Notes under the pieces: generated by a model
Told to the model about the DNA's origin: nothing
What the model saw: only the letters and a program-made list of their open reading frames with translations
The model's database searches: none
Made by a program: the position numbers and the translations under genes
Part shown: piece after piece, positions 22,656 through 28,775 of the stretch
Position numbering within the stretch: the first letter of the stretch is position 1
Layout of the letters: the number at the start of each line of letters is the position of its first letter
From: DATKZB01 sp035528235
GTDB taxonomy: Bacteria > Planctomycetota > Phycisphaerae > FEN-1346
DNA: 28,775 nt
Assembly: GCA_035528235.1 (NCBI GenBank)
Contig: DATKZB010000384.1
Span: 1-28,775, forward strand
Reading direction: 5' to 3'

Positions 22656-23291
22656 CTACTGCGGGACGGTGCCACGGGTCATGAGGACGGGGAAGAGCGA
22701 GTAGGCCCGCTTCTGCCGAATGCCCTGGAAGCCGGCCTCCTCGAACATCGCCCGCACGTGCCCGGACTCGCGGTGCCGGACGTTACCGCCCTCGACGCGG
22801 GTGATGATGACATCGTAGATGATGCGGCCCATAAAGTGGTCCGGCCAGCCGTCGAGCAGCAGGAGCCGGCCCCCGGGCTTCAGAACCCGGTGCAGTTCGC
22901 GGACCACGGCGTCCTGGTGCGGGTAGTGGTGAAACGAGTTGGCGCAGGTCACGACGTCGAACGTGGCGTCGGCAAACGGCACGTGCTCGCTGTCGGCCAC
23001 GGTCAGGCGGACGCTTCCGGCATAGCCGTTCAACTTGAAGCGTGCCCGGTGCAGCATGGGCTCGCACAGGTCGAGGCCCACGACCTGCCACCCGCGGTGG
23101 GCCAGGCGGTTAGCCAGTTCGCCCGTGCCGCAGCCCACGTCGAGGATGCGGCCCGGCGAAACGGGCTTCAGTTCGTCAAGGAGCATCCGGTGTGACGGCT
23201 CGAACAGAAAACGGTTGAGCCAGTGGGCATCGTACGTCGAGGCCCAACTGCAGAACTCGGCGTGTGCCTTGCGTTTGAGTTCGTGGTTCAC
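22656..23291 (-). CDS. Class I SAM-dependent methyltransferase
   Basis: A 211-residue cytosolic methyltransferase; substrate unknown. Motif I is GRILDVGCGTGELANRLA, followed by the acidic VVGLDLCEPML. Next come ADSEHVPFADATFDVVTCAN (motif II/III region), and then FHHYPHQDAVVRELHRVLKP and GGRLLLLDGW, as in UbiE/Coq5-like enzymes. The GTG at 23291 is chosen for the GGCGGG site 5 bases upstream. A GTG at 23358-23360 would add 23 residues, lacks a ribosome site and would be almost leaderless relative to the TATAAT at 23372-23377. First gene of the methyltransferase-DUF1571-HAD unit, divergent from the LysE-type gene. Confidence 0.85.
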   Translation of the reverse strand: MNHELKRKAHAEFCSWASTYDAHWLNRFLFEPSHRMLLDELKPVSPGRILDVGCGTGELANRLAHRGWQVVGLDLCEPMLHRARFKLNGYAGSVRLTVADSEHVPFADATFDVVTCANSFHHYPHQDAVVRELHRVLKPGGRLLLLDGWPDHFMGRIIYDVIITRVEGGNVRHRESGHVRAMFEEAGFQGIRQKRAYSLFPVLMTRGTVPQ

Positions 23292-23371
23292 GGATTCCCG
23301 CCTGAGCGGTCCAGGCAGAGCCCCTCGCTCTTGGACCTTCCCGTTAGAATCTATCGGCACTTACGGGAATC

Positions 23372-23377
23372 ATTATA
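23372..23377 (-). promoter_or_regulatory. -10 box (TATAAT) for the methyltransferase unit
   Basis: A perfect TATAAT on the minus strand 80 bases upstream of the chosen GTG. A convincing -35 box at 17 bases is not seen (CTGGTT), so this may be an extended or activator-dependent promoter. Confidence 0.45.
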
Positions 23378-23450
23378 CACCCCGTCCGGTGGAAAACCAG
23401 GGGGCAGGCGGATAATCGGCCATCTCGCGCCAGGGTCGCGGGCTGTGCCA

Positions 23451-23480
23451 TTGCCTCGGAGGCGGCCCAGCGGCTAGAAT
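23451..23480 (+). promoter_or_regulatory. Possible promoter for the LysE-type gene
   Basis: TTGCCT (23451-23456), an 18-base spacer and TAGAAT (23475-23480), ending 22 bases before the ATG. The 13 bases TTGCCTCGGAGGC occur both at 23451-23463 and at 23484-23496, where the second copy includes the ribosome site. Confidence 0.4.
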
Positions 23481-23502
23481 CCCTTGCCTCGGAGGCCAAA
23501 CC

Positions 23503-24150
23503 ATGGTGCTCGATCTGCTGGGCCTGGCGCTGGGAAGTTTCATCCTGGCGCTCTCGGGGGCCCTGGTGCCCGGACCGATGTTCTCGGCCACGGTGGCCGG
23601 CAGCCATCGACGCGGGTTCTGGTTCGGGCCGGGGGCCGTCCTCGGCCACGCTTTGGCCGAACTGCCCGTCGTGGCCCTGCTGGTCCTGGGCCTGGCCTCG
23701 TTTATGGAGAACCGGTGGGTTCTGGTGGGCATCGGCACGGTGGGGGCCGCGGCCCTGGTGTGGATGGGCCTCGGCCTGCTCGGGCAGTCGCGGCGGCCGC
23801 CCGACGTCGAGGCACGGGGGATCCTGCGCCTCGGGGCTATCCCGACGGGCTTCATCACGAGCGTCGTGAACCCGTACTGGTACCTCTGGTGGGTGACGCA
23901 GCCGGCCCTGCTCCTGGCGGGCGCGGTGGCGATGGGGTGGCCGGGCGTGGCAGCGTTTTTCGGCGGTCACATCTCGGCGGACCTCGTGTGGTACAGCGCG
24001 ACGTCGCTGGGCATCTCGCGCGGGCGGCGGCTGCTCGAGGGGCGGCTCTACAAGGCCCTGCTCATCGGGTGCGCGGGCATCCTGTTCGTCATGGCGGTCC
24101 TGTTCGCGAAACTGGCCCTCGAGAAGGGCTTTGCCGCCGGTTCGGCCTGA
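23503..24150 (+). CDS. LysE-family exporter
   Basis: A 215-residue inner-membrane protein of the LysE/RhtB amino-acid exporter family, with about six hydrophobic spans. The family's N-terminal pattern is visible as GSFILALSGALVPGPMFSAT, followed by RRGFWFGPGAVLGHALAEL. The middle has GFITSVVNPYWYLWWVT, matching the 'NP...W' signature after the third helix. Substrate could be an amino acid or another small metabolite. The ATG is 7 bases after GGAGG (23491-23495). It stands alone: a hairpin follows the stop, and thrS has its own promoter. Confidence 0.85.
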   Translation: MVLDLLGLALGSFILALSGALVPGPMFSATVAGSHRRGFWFGPGAVLGHALAELPVVALLVLGLASFMENRWVLVGIGTVGAAALVWMGLGLLGQSRRPPDVEARGILRLGAIPTGFITSVVNPYWYLWWVTQPALLLAGAVAMGWPGVAAFFGGHISADLVWYSATSLGISRGRRLLEGRLYKALLIGCAGILFVMAVLFAKLALEKGFAAGSA

Positions 24151-24155
24151 CGTAG

Positions 24156-24174
24156 GGCGGGGCAACGCCCCGCC
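24156..24174. repeat. Hairpin after the LysE-type gene
   Basis: GGCGGGGC and GCCCCGCC pair perfectly (8 bp) around AAC, starting 5 bases after the stop codon. It could end transcription before the thrS promoter. The lack of a T tract and the common AGGGCGGGGCAACGCCCCGCC form make a dispersed repeat equally likely. Confidence 0.5.
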
Positions 24175-24212
24175 AACACGTCTGACCATCCAAGTCGGAA
24201 GGCCGAAAAGCC

Positions 24213-24241
24213 TTGACAGACGCCCGGGGGCGCCGTATCCT
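24213..24241 (+). promoter_or_regulatory. Sigma70-type promoter for thrS-infC-rpmI-rplT-pheS
   Basis: A consensus TTGACA (24213-24218), exactly 17 bases of spacer and TATCCT (24236-24241). Transcription would start near 24248, giving a leader of about 90 bases before the thrS ATG at 24338. Confidence 0.7.
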
Positions 24242-24337
24242 TCCGCATTGTTATCCGCGTTGATGGCTGCTGCCAATGGAATCGGGAGGACAAACGCCCG
24301 GCGCTGCCCACGACGGGGCATCCGGGCCGAGAACGCT

Positions 24338-26341
24338 ATGCCTACGGTCAAGCTTCCTGACGGACATACAATGGAAGTGGCCGATGGGGCAAGCGTCGCG
24401 GACGTTGCCAACCAGATCGGTTCAGGCCTGGCTAAAGCCGCCGTCGCTGCCAGGCTGAATGGCAAGTTGGTGGATCTTCAGACCGTGCTGGGCCCCGGCG
24501 GCCCGTACGACCTCCAGATCCTGACCGACAAAAGCGACGAGGCCCTGTCGATTCTGCGTCACTCCACCGCCCACATCATGGCGGCCGCCGTGCGCCGAGT
24601 CTATGGCGAGGGCGTGAAGTTCGGCATCGGACCGGCCATCGACAACGGGTTCTATTACGATTTCGACCTGCCGGACCGGATCGCCGACGAGGACCTCGGG
24701 CGGATCGAGGCCGAGATGGCCACGATCATCGCCCAGAAGGCCCCGTTCCAACGCCAGGAGGTTCCGTTCGACCAAGCCACGGCCGAGATGCAGGACACCG
24801 GCCAGGATTACAAGGTCGAACTCCTCCGAGACATCGCCGCCGCCCAGGTGACCGAGGGCGAGGAAATCCACGACGCCGAGGCCAAGCCCGTCCCCGACGC
24901 CGCCGGATGCGTGTCGCTGTACCGGTCGGCCGATTTCGTGGACCTCTGCCGCGGGCCGCACATCCCCCACGCCGGCAAGGTGGCCAGTTTCAAACTGCTG
25001 AACGTGGCGGGCAGTTACTGGCGCGGCGACTCGACCCGGCCGATGCTCCAGCGCATCTACGGCACGGCGTTCTTCTCGGGAAAGGCCCTCGACGCGCACC
25101 TGGCCCAACTGGAAGAGGCCAGAAAACGCGACCACCGACGCATCGGCAAGGACCTCGACCTCTTCAGTTTCCACCCAGAGGGGCCGGGCTTCGCCTTCAT
25201 GCACCACAATGGCATGGTGGTGCTGAACGAAATCCTGGACTACTGGCGCCGGCTCCACCGCGAGACCGGGTACCAGGAGGTCCGGACACCCACCATCCTG
25301 AGCGAGGCGCTCTGGCACCGCAGCGGGCACTGGGACAACTATCGCGAGGCGATGTACTTCACCGAGGTCGACGGTGCCGCCTACGCCATCAAGCCGATGA
25401 ATTGCCCCGGCGGCCTGCTCGTGTACCTCAACCGCCCGCACTCGTACCGCGAGTTGCCGTTGCGGATGGCCGAACTGGGCCTGGTGCACCGGCACGAGAA
25501 GAGCGGCGTGCTGCACGGCCTGCTGCGTGTGCGACAGTTCACCCAGGACGACGCCCACATCTTTTGCCTGCCCGAGCAGATTCAGGACGAGGTCGTCGGC
25601 GTCATCCGTCTGGTCGACACCATTTACCGCACCTTCGGGTTCCAGGACGTGCGGGTGGAACTCTCGACCCGGCCCGAACACTCCATCGGCACCGACGAGA
25701 TGTGGCAGCACGCCACGGGGGCCCTGCGCGGCGCCCTGGAGGCGTGCGACATACAGTACAAGGTCAACGAGGGCGAAGGGGCCTTCTACGCACCGAAGAT
25801 CGATTACCACGTCCGCGACTGCCTGGGCCGATCGTGGCAGTGCGGCACGATCCAGGTGGACCTGGCGATGCCCGAGCGGTTCGACCTGGCGTACGTTGGG
25901 CAGGACAACACCCAGCACCGGCCGGCGATGATCCACCGGGCCATCCTGGGCAGCATCGAGCGGTTCCTGGGCATCCTGATCGAGCATTACGGCGGCGATT
26001 TCCCCCTCTGGCTGGCCCCGGTTCAGGTGACCGTTCTGCCGGTCAGCGACCGATATAACACCTACGGCGGCCAGGTGCTGGCGGCCCTGGTGGCGGCGGG
26101 CCTGAGGGCCGAACTCGACGACACCAGCGACAAGGTCAGCGCCAAGATTCGTCGGGCCACCTTGCGCCGTATCCCGTACATGCTGATCGTGGGCGAGAAG
26201 GAGCAGACGGCAGGAACCGTCGGCGTGCGCGACAAGGCCCTCGGCGACCTGGGCGGCGAACCGCTTGAGGCGTTTCTGGCCCGCGCACGCGACGAGATTT
26301 GCGACAAACGGCTGCGGCCGACAGCGCCGGGTCCCGAGTAG
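24338..26341 (+). CDS. thrS: Threonyl-tRNA synthetase
   Basis: Class II synthetase that charges tRNA-Thr, 667 residues. Domain order: TGS domain (MPTVKLPDGHTMEVADG on), editing domain with HSTAHIMA (H75, H79) and the later CRGPHIPH, then the catalytic core. The core has KPMNCPGG (zinc Cys), motif 2 region LVHRHEKSGVLHGLLRVRQF, the zinc His in DDAHIFC, and HRPAMIHRAILGSIERF (third zinc ligand and motif 3). The C-terminal anticodon domain starts near APVQVTVLPVSD. The start at 24338 matches the family N-terminus; upstream in-frame Met codons would add a basic stretch unlike the family. First gene of the translation operon; 50 bases separate it from infC. Confidence 0.96.
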   Translation: MPTVKLPDGHTMEVADGASVADVANQIGSGLAKAAVAARLNGKLVDLQTVLGPGGPYDLQILTDKSDEALSILRHSTAHIMAAAVRRVYGEGVKFGIGPAIDNGFYYDFDLPDRIADEDLGRIEAEMATIIAQKAPFQRQEVPFDQATAEMQDTGQDYKVELLRDIAAAQVTEGEEIHDAEAKPVPDAAGCVSLYRSADFVDLCRGPHIPHAGKVASFKLLNVAGSYWRGDSTRPMLQRIYGTAFFSGKALDAHLAQLEEARKRDHRRIGKDLDLFSFHPEGPGFAFMHHNGMVVLNEILDYWRRLHRETGYQEVRTPTILSEALWHRSGHWDNYREAMYFTEVDGAAYAIKPMNCPGGLLVYLNRPHSYRELPLRMAELGLVHRHEKSGVLHGLLRVRQFTQDDAHIFCLPEQIQDEVVGVIRLVDTIYRTFGFQDVRVELSTRPEHSIGTDEMWQHATGALRGALEACDIQYKVNEGEGAFYAPKIDYHVRDCLGRSWQCGTIQVDLAMPERFDLAYVGQDNTQHRPAMIHRAILGSIERFLGILIEHYGGDFPLWLAPVQVTVLPVSDRYNTYGGQVLAALVAAGLRAELDDTSDKVSAKIRRATLRRIPYMLIVGEKEQTAGTVGVRDKALGDLGGEPLEAFLARARDEICDKRLRPTAPGPE

Positions 26342-26391
26342 GCCGCGGACCGACCCAAACGAATACGGGGACCTTTCAGAAGGAGGTACGC

Positions 26392-26913
26392 TTGAAAGAT
26401 ACGAGGCAGCGGATCAACGATCTGATCAAGATCTCGCCGCTGCGAGTCATTGGGAGCGATGGCGAACAACTCGGGATCATCGAGCGCGACGAGGCACTGC
26501 GGCTGGCCAGCGAAGCCGGGATGGACCTGGTGGAGGTGGCCGGGAACGTTCGCCCGCCGGTCTGCCGAATCATGGACTTCGGCAAGTTCAAGTACCAGCA
26601 GGCCAAGAAGAGCCACAAGAGCAAGGCCAAGAGCCACGAGGTTCGCCTCAAGGAAATCCGGGTCAGGCCGAAGACCGAGGTCCACGACCGCGACTTCAAA
26701 ATACGCCAGGCCAGGCATTTCCTTGAGCACGGCGACAAGGTCATGGTCAACATGCTCTTCCGCGGCCGCGAACTGGCCCACATGGACTATGCCACACAGA
26801 ACATGCGGGCCTTCGTCGACCAGTTGACCGATGTCTCCGTGGTCGAGCGAGGGCCCACGCGGGAAGGCAGGCGGATGATCCTCATCCTGCTTCCCAACAA
26901 GAAATCGTCCTGA
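26392..26913 (+). CDS. infC: Translation initiation factor IF-3
   Basis: Binds the 30S subunit and checks start-codon choice. 173 residues. The start is a TTG at 26392, preceded by a near-perfect AGGAGGT (26381-26387). Longer in-frame versions read through the ribosome site and are rejected. Rare start codons are a family habit, used for autoregulation in E. coli (AUU). The N-terminal domain begins RQRINDLIKISPLRVIG and includes LASEAGMDLVEVAGN, PPVCRIMDFGKFKYQ. A basic linker with KKSHKSKAKSHEVRLKEIRV and a C-terminal domain with FLEHGDKVMVNMLFRGRE follow. 110 bases with a strong hairpin separate it from rpmI. Confidence 0.96.
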   Translation: MKDTRQRINDLIKISPLRVIGSDGEQLGIIERDEALRLASEAGMDLVEVAGNVRPPVCRIMDFGKFKYQQAKKSHKSKAKSHEVRLKEIRVRPKTEVHDRDFKIRQARHFLEHGDKVMVNMLFRGRELAHMDYATQNMRAFVDQLTDVSVVERGPTREGRRMILILLPNKKSS

Positions 26914-26945
26914 AACGGTTCGGACCCGTGAAGCCCGACGTCCCG

Positions 26946-26965
26946 CCCGGGCCCGATGGCCCGGG
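26946..26965 (+). promoter_or_regulatory. Hairpin in the infC-rpmI leader
   Basis: CCCGGGCC and GGCCCGGG form a perfect 8-bp stem around CGAT, within the 110-base space between infC and rpmI. A run of five T follows about 19 bases later (near 26984). In several bacteria L20 binds RNA in or near this part of the operon to repress rpmI-rplT, so a regulatory role is plausible but unproven. Confidence 0.4.
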
Positions 26966-27023
26966 GTGGTTAACAGGGGGGAGTTTTTGTACCTGCATCA
27001 ACCTGGAGGAGAGAGGGCAAACC

Positions 27024-27218
27024 ATGCCCAAGGGAAAAACGCACAAGGGTATCGCGAAACGCATGCGGCGGACACGCACGGGTAAGATCCTGCACAACCG
27101 TTCCAACGCCGGCCACCTGATGAGCGGCAAGACCGGCAAACGCAAACGCCGACTCCGCGGCAAGTCAACCGTCAAGACCGGAAGGGTCAAAGTCTATACG
27201 CGCCTCCTCGGTGGCTAA
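27024..27218 (+). CDS. rpmI: 50S ribosomal protein L35
   Basis: Small basic large-subunit protein of 64 residues, normal length. It shows the family start MPKGKTHKGIAKRMRRTRTG, then KILHNRSNAGHLMSGKTGKR and a basic C-terminus. GGAGGAGAGAGGG lies upstream of the ATG. It is placed as usual between infC and rplT, with 39 bases before rplT. Confidence 0.96.
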   Translation: MPKGKTHKGIAKRMRRTRTGKILHNRSNAGHLMSGKTGKRKRRLRGKSTVKTGRVKVYTRLLGG

Positions 27219-27257
27219 GCCACGCGAGGGCGCCTGGAGAGAAGCAGGAGAGCAATC

Positions 27258-27617
27258 ATGCCTCGAACACGAAAAGGTTCCGCGCGGCGGCAGGCCAAAA
27301 AACGCCTCCTCAAACGGACCAAGGGATACACCGGTGCGCGCGGCAAACTCTACCGCGTGGCCAAGCAGTCTCGCATGAAGGCCGATCAGTACGCCTACCG
27401 CGACCGGCGCGACAAGAAGCGCGATTTCCGGCGGCTTTGGATCACCCGCATCAGCGCCGCCTGCCGCCAACGCGACATGTCGTACAGCCACTTCGTCGGC
27501 GGCCTCAAGAAGGCCGGCATCACCCTCGACCGCAAGGCCCTGGCCGACCTGGCCCTGAACGACCCGAAGGCCTTCGATGCCATCGTCCAGGAGGCCCGCG
27601 GGGCCCTGGAGGGCTGA
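27258..27617 (+). CDS. rplT: 50S ribosomal protein L20
   Basis: Large-subunit assembly protein of 119 residues and, in several bacteria, translational repressor of its own operon. Family features are the long basic N-terminal helix (PRTRKGSARRQAKKRLLKRT, then KGYTGARGKLYRVAKQS), YAYRDRRDKKRDFRRLWI and TRISAACRQRDMSYSHFVGG, with the final ALADLALNDPKAF. AGGAGAG precedes the ATG. pheS starts 2 bases after its stop. Confidence 0.97.
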   Translation: MPRTRKGSARRQAKKRLLKRTKGYTGARGKLYRVAKQSRMKADQYAYRDRRDKKRDFRRLWITRISAACRQRDMSYSHFVGGLKKAGITLDRKALADLALNDPKAFDAIVQEARGALEG

Positions 27618-27619
27618 CG

Positions 27620-28636
27620 ATGCCGGGCCTGACCGACATCCAGGCACTCCACGACGACGTGCTGGGCCGTATCGCCGCCGCGCCCGACGCCCAGGCCCTT
27701 GAGACCGTGCGCATCGAGTGGCTGGGCCGCAAGGCCGGACGCATCACGACCCTCCTGAAGTCCATCCCCACCGTGCCGCCGGCCGACCGGGCCGCCTTCG
27801 GCCAGGCCGTTAACGCCCTCAAGGCCGCCGTGACCGACCGTCTGGCCGCCCGTAAAGCCGAGCTGGAAGGCAGCGGGCCCCGCGGCGCGACGGTCGATGT
27901 CACCATGCCGGGCCGGCCGCTGCGCCTCGGACGGCTGCATCCGATTACCCGCGCCACCCGCGAGATGGTCGAGATCTTCGGACGCCTGGGGTTCGCGTGC
28001 GTCGAGGGACCCGAGGTGGAGGACGAGTGGCACAACTTCGTCGGCCTCAACATCCCGCCGGCCCACCCCGCCCGCGACCCCCTCGACAACTACTACCTGA
28101 ACGACAACCTGCTCCTGAGGACCCAGACGTCGACGGTCCAGATCCGCATCATGGAGAACCAGCCACCGCCCATCCGAGCGGTGGCCCCCGGCCGGGTATA
28201 TCGGCCCGACACGGTCGACGCCGGCCACTCCAACATGTTCCACCAGTTGGAGGGGCTCTGGGTGGACGAGGGCGTAACGTTTGCCGACCTCAAGAGCGTG
28301 CTGACGACGTTCGCCCGGGCCTTCATCGGGCCGCACGCCCGAACGCGGTTCCTGCCCAGTTACTTCCCCTTCACGGAGCCCAGTGCCGAGTTCTACTTCT
28401 CGTGCCTCCTGTGCGGCGGGTCCGGCTGCCCCGCCTGCAAGCGGACCGGCTGGATGGAGGTGGGGGGGTGCGGCATGGTCGACCCAAACGTGTTCGAGGC
28501 GGTCGGCTACGACCCCGAGAAGGTGACGGGGCTGGCGTTCGGCTTCGGCATCGACCGCTCGGCGATGCTCAAGTACGGCATCCGCGACATCCGGCTGTTG
28601 TTCGAGAACGACGTCCGGTTCCTGCGGCAGTTCTAG
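27620..28636 (+). CDS. pheS: Phenylalanyl-tRNA synthetase alpha subunit
   Basis: Catalytic subunit of the PheS2-PheT2 class II enzyme. 338 residues: N-terminal coiled-coil tRNA-binding arm (about 1-85), then the catalytic domain with LHPITRATREMVEIFGRLGF, LLRTQTSTVQIRIME, PGRVYRPDTVDAGHSNMFHQ and SYFPFTEPSAEFYF. Motif 3 is GLAFGFGIDRSAMLKYGI, and the end is ENDVRFLRQF. A Cys4 insert (CLLCGGSGCPACKRTGW) sits where E. coli has a short loop; this form occurs in several phyla. It follows rplT after 2 bases. The usual partner pheT is not seen: the next 139 bases to the window edge are repeats. Confidence 0.96.
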   Translation: MPGLTDIQALHDDVLGRIAAAPDAQALETVRIEWLGRKAGRITTLLKSIPTVPPADRAAFGQAVNALKAAVTDRLAARKAELEGSGPRGATVDVTMPGRPLRLGRLHPITRATREMVEIFGRLGFACVEGPEVEDEWHNFVGLNIPPAHPARDPLDNYYLNDNLLLRTQTSTVQIRIMENQPPPIRAVAPGRVYRPDTVDAGHSNMFHQLEGLWVDEGVTFADLKSVLTTFARAFIGPHARTRFLPSYFPFTEPSAEFYFSCLLCGGSGCPACKRTGWMEVGGCGMVDPNVFEAVGYDPEKVTGLAFGFGIDRSAMLKYGIRDIRLLFENDVRFLRQF

Positions 28637-28662
28637 TCCTACAACGCCACTTGTTGCGCCGC
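28637..28662. repeat. Solo end of the MITE-like element after pheS
   Basis: Directly after the pheS TAG, these 26 bases, read as complement, match the right end of the element at about 20892-20917 at roughly 21 of 26 positions. They also resemble the left ends of both full copies (TCCTACAACGCCACTT). Only this terminal part is recognisable; the internal core is absent. Confidence 0.45.
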
Positions 28663-28701
28663 AATGAACGCAACCTCTTGCATTAACCAAACTTACGCGC
28701 C

Positions 28702-28759
28702 GTAGCGCGGGGGTTTATCCCCCGCGCAGGATCCCGCGGGGGATAAACCCCCGCGCTAC
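28702..28759. repeat. Long perfect palindrome downstream of pheS
   Basis: Two 25-base arms (28702-28726 and 28735-28759) are exact reverse complements around an 8-base spacer. Each arm contains its own smaller hairpin (GCGGGGG/CCCCCGC around TTTAT), so the region can fold as one long stem or as two small ones. No T tract follows. It could act as an mRNA 3' end or be a dispersed repeat. Confidence 0.75.
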
Positions 28760-28775
28760 AGCCTGATGGCGGTCC

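Noticed and set aside
24131..24337. N-terminal extension of ThrS including Met codons upstream of 24338
   Set aside because: It would begin upstream of or inside the predicted promoter and adds an Arg-rich stretch not found in ThrS; the TGS domain begins right at 24338.
1..28775. CRISPR array, defence system, prophage or transposase gene
   Set aside because: No regularly spaced direct repeats, and no integrase, transposase, nuclease or phage-like protein was recognised among the genes.

Overview
The window looks like chromosomal DNA of a high-GC diderm bacterium, most likely a member of the Planctomycetota. The pointers are a DUF1571-type lipoprotein-like gene (a family I know mainly from planctomycetes), a long K+-dependent-type membrane pyrophosphatase, lipid A and heptose-core genes, and intergenic hairpin repeats of a style common in planctomycete genomes. 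Phylum-level placement is inference. No tRNA, rRNA, CRISPR array, phage gene or transposase gene was seen. Nearly all of the sequence is tightly packed housekeeping and envelope genes.

Layout. (1) Positions 1-4354, minus strand: hppA -> rsfS -> argS, coupled by one-base stop/start overlaps; argS runs off the left edge. (2) 4641-8391, plus strand: a promoter, then rpmB, gatC, gatA, gatB (ribosomal protein L28 and the GatCAB tRNA amidotransferase). (3) 8426-23291, minus strand, read right to left: SAM methyltransferase, DUF1571 protein, HAD hydrolase; then, from a new promoter at about 20980, isocitrate dehydrogenase, lpxK and a deoxyhypusine-synthase-like protein; then hldE, gmhA, gmhB, waaF; then a family 2 glycosyltransferase, a double WaaP-like kinase, a WaaG-like glycosyltransferase and plsY. 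(4) 23503-28636, plus strand: a LysE-type exporter, then thrS-infC-rpmI-rplT-pheS, the classical translation operon order.

How the genes work together. The minus-strand block is an envelope assembly line. HldE, GmhA and GmhB together cover the route from sedoheptulose-7-phosphate to ADP-heptose, and WaaF adds heptose to the core. The two further glycosyltransferases and the tandem kinase probably extend and phosphorylate the core. LpxK makes lipid A from its disaccharide precursor, and PlsY starts phospholipid synthesis. Many junctions are 1-4 base stop/start overlaps (ATGA, GTGA, TGATG), so stoichiometric, coupled translation is likely.

The most unusual items are: a GmhB phosphatase fused to a Pro/Glu-rich linker, a Cys4 knuckle and two C-terminal membrane helices; a fusion of two WaaP-like kinase domains; an orphan deoxyhypusine-synthase-like protein, without an evident catalytic lysine, coupled to lpxK; a ~122-bp MITE-like element present twice, with a solo end after pheS, lodged in operon gaps; and a short 7-bp-period repeat that has entered the argS reading frame. 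I did not find a clear new defence or mobile system. The candidate novelty is the architecture of the envelope locus.
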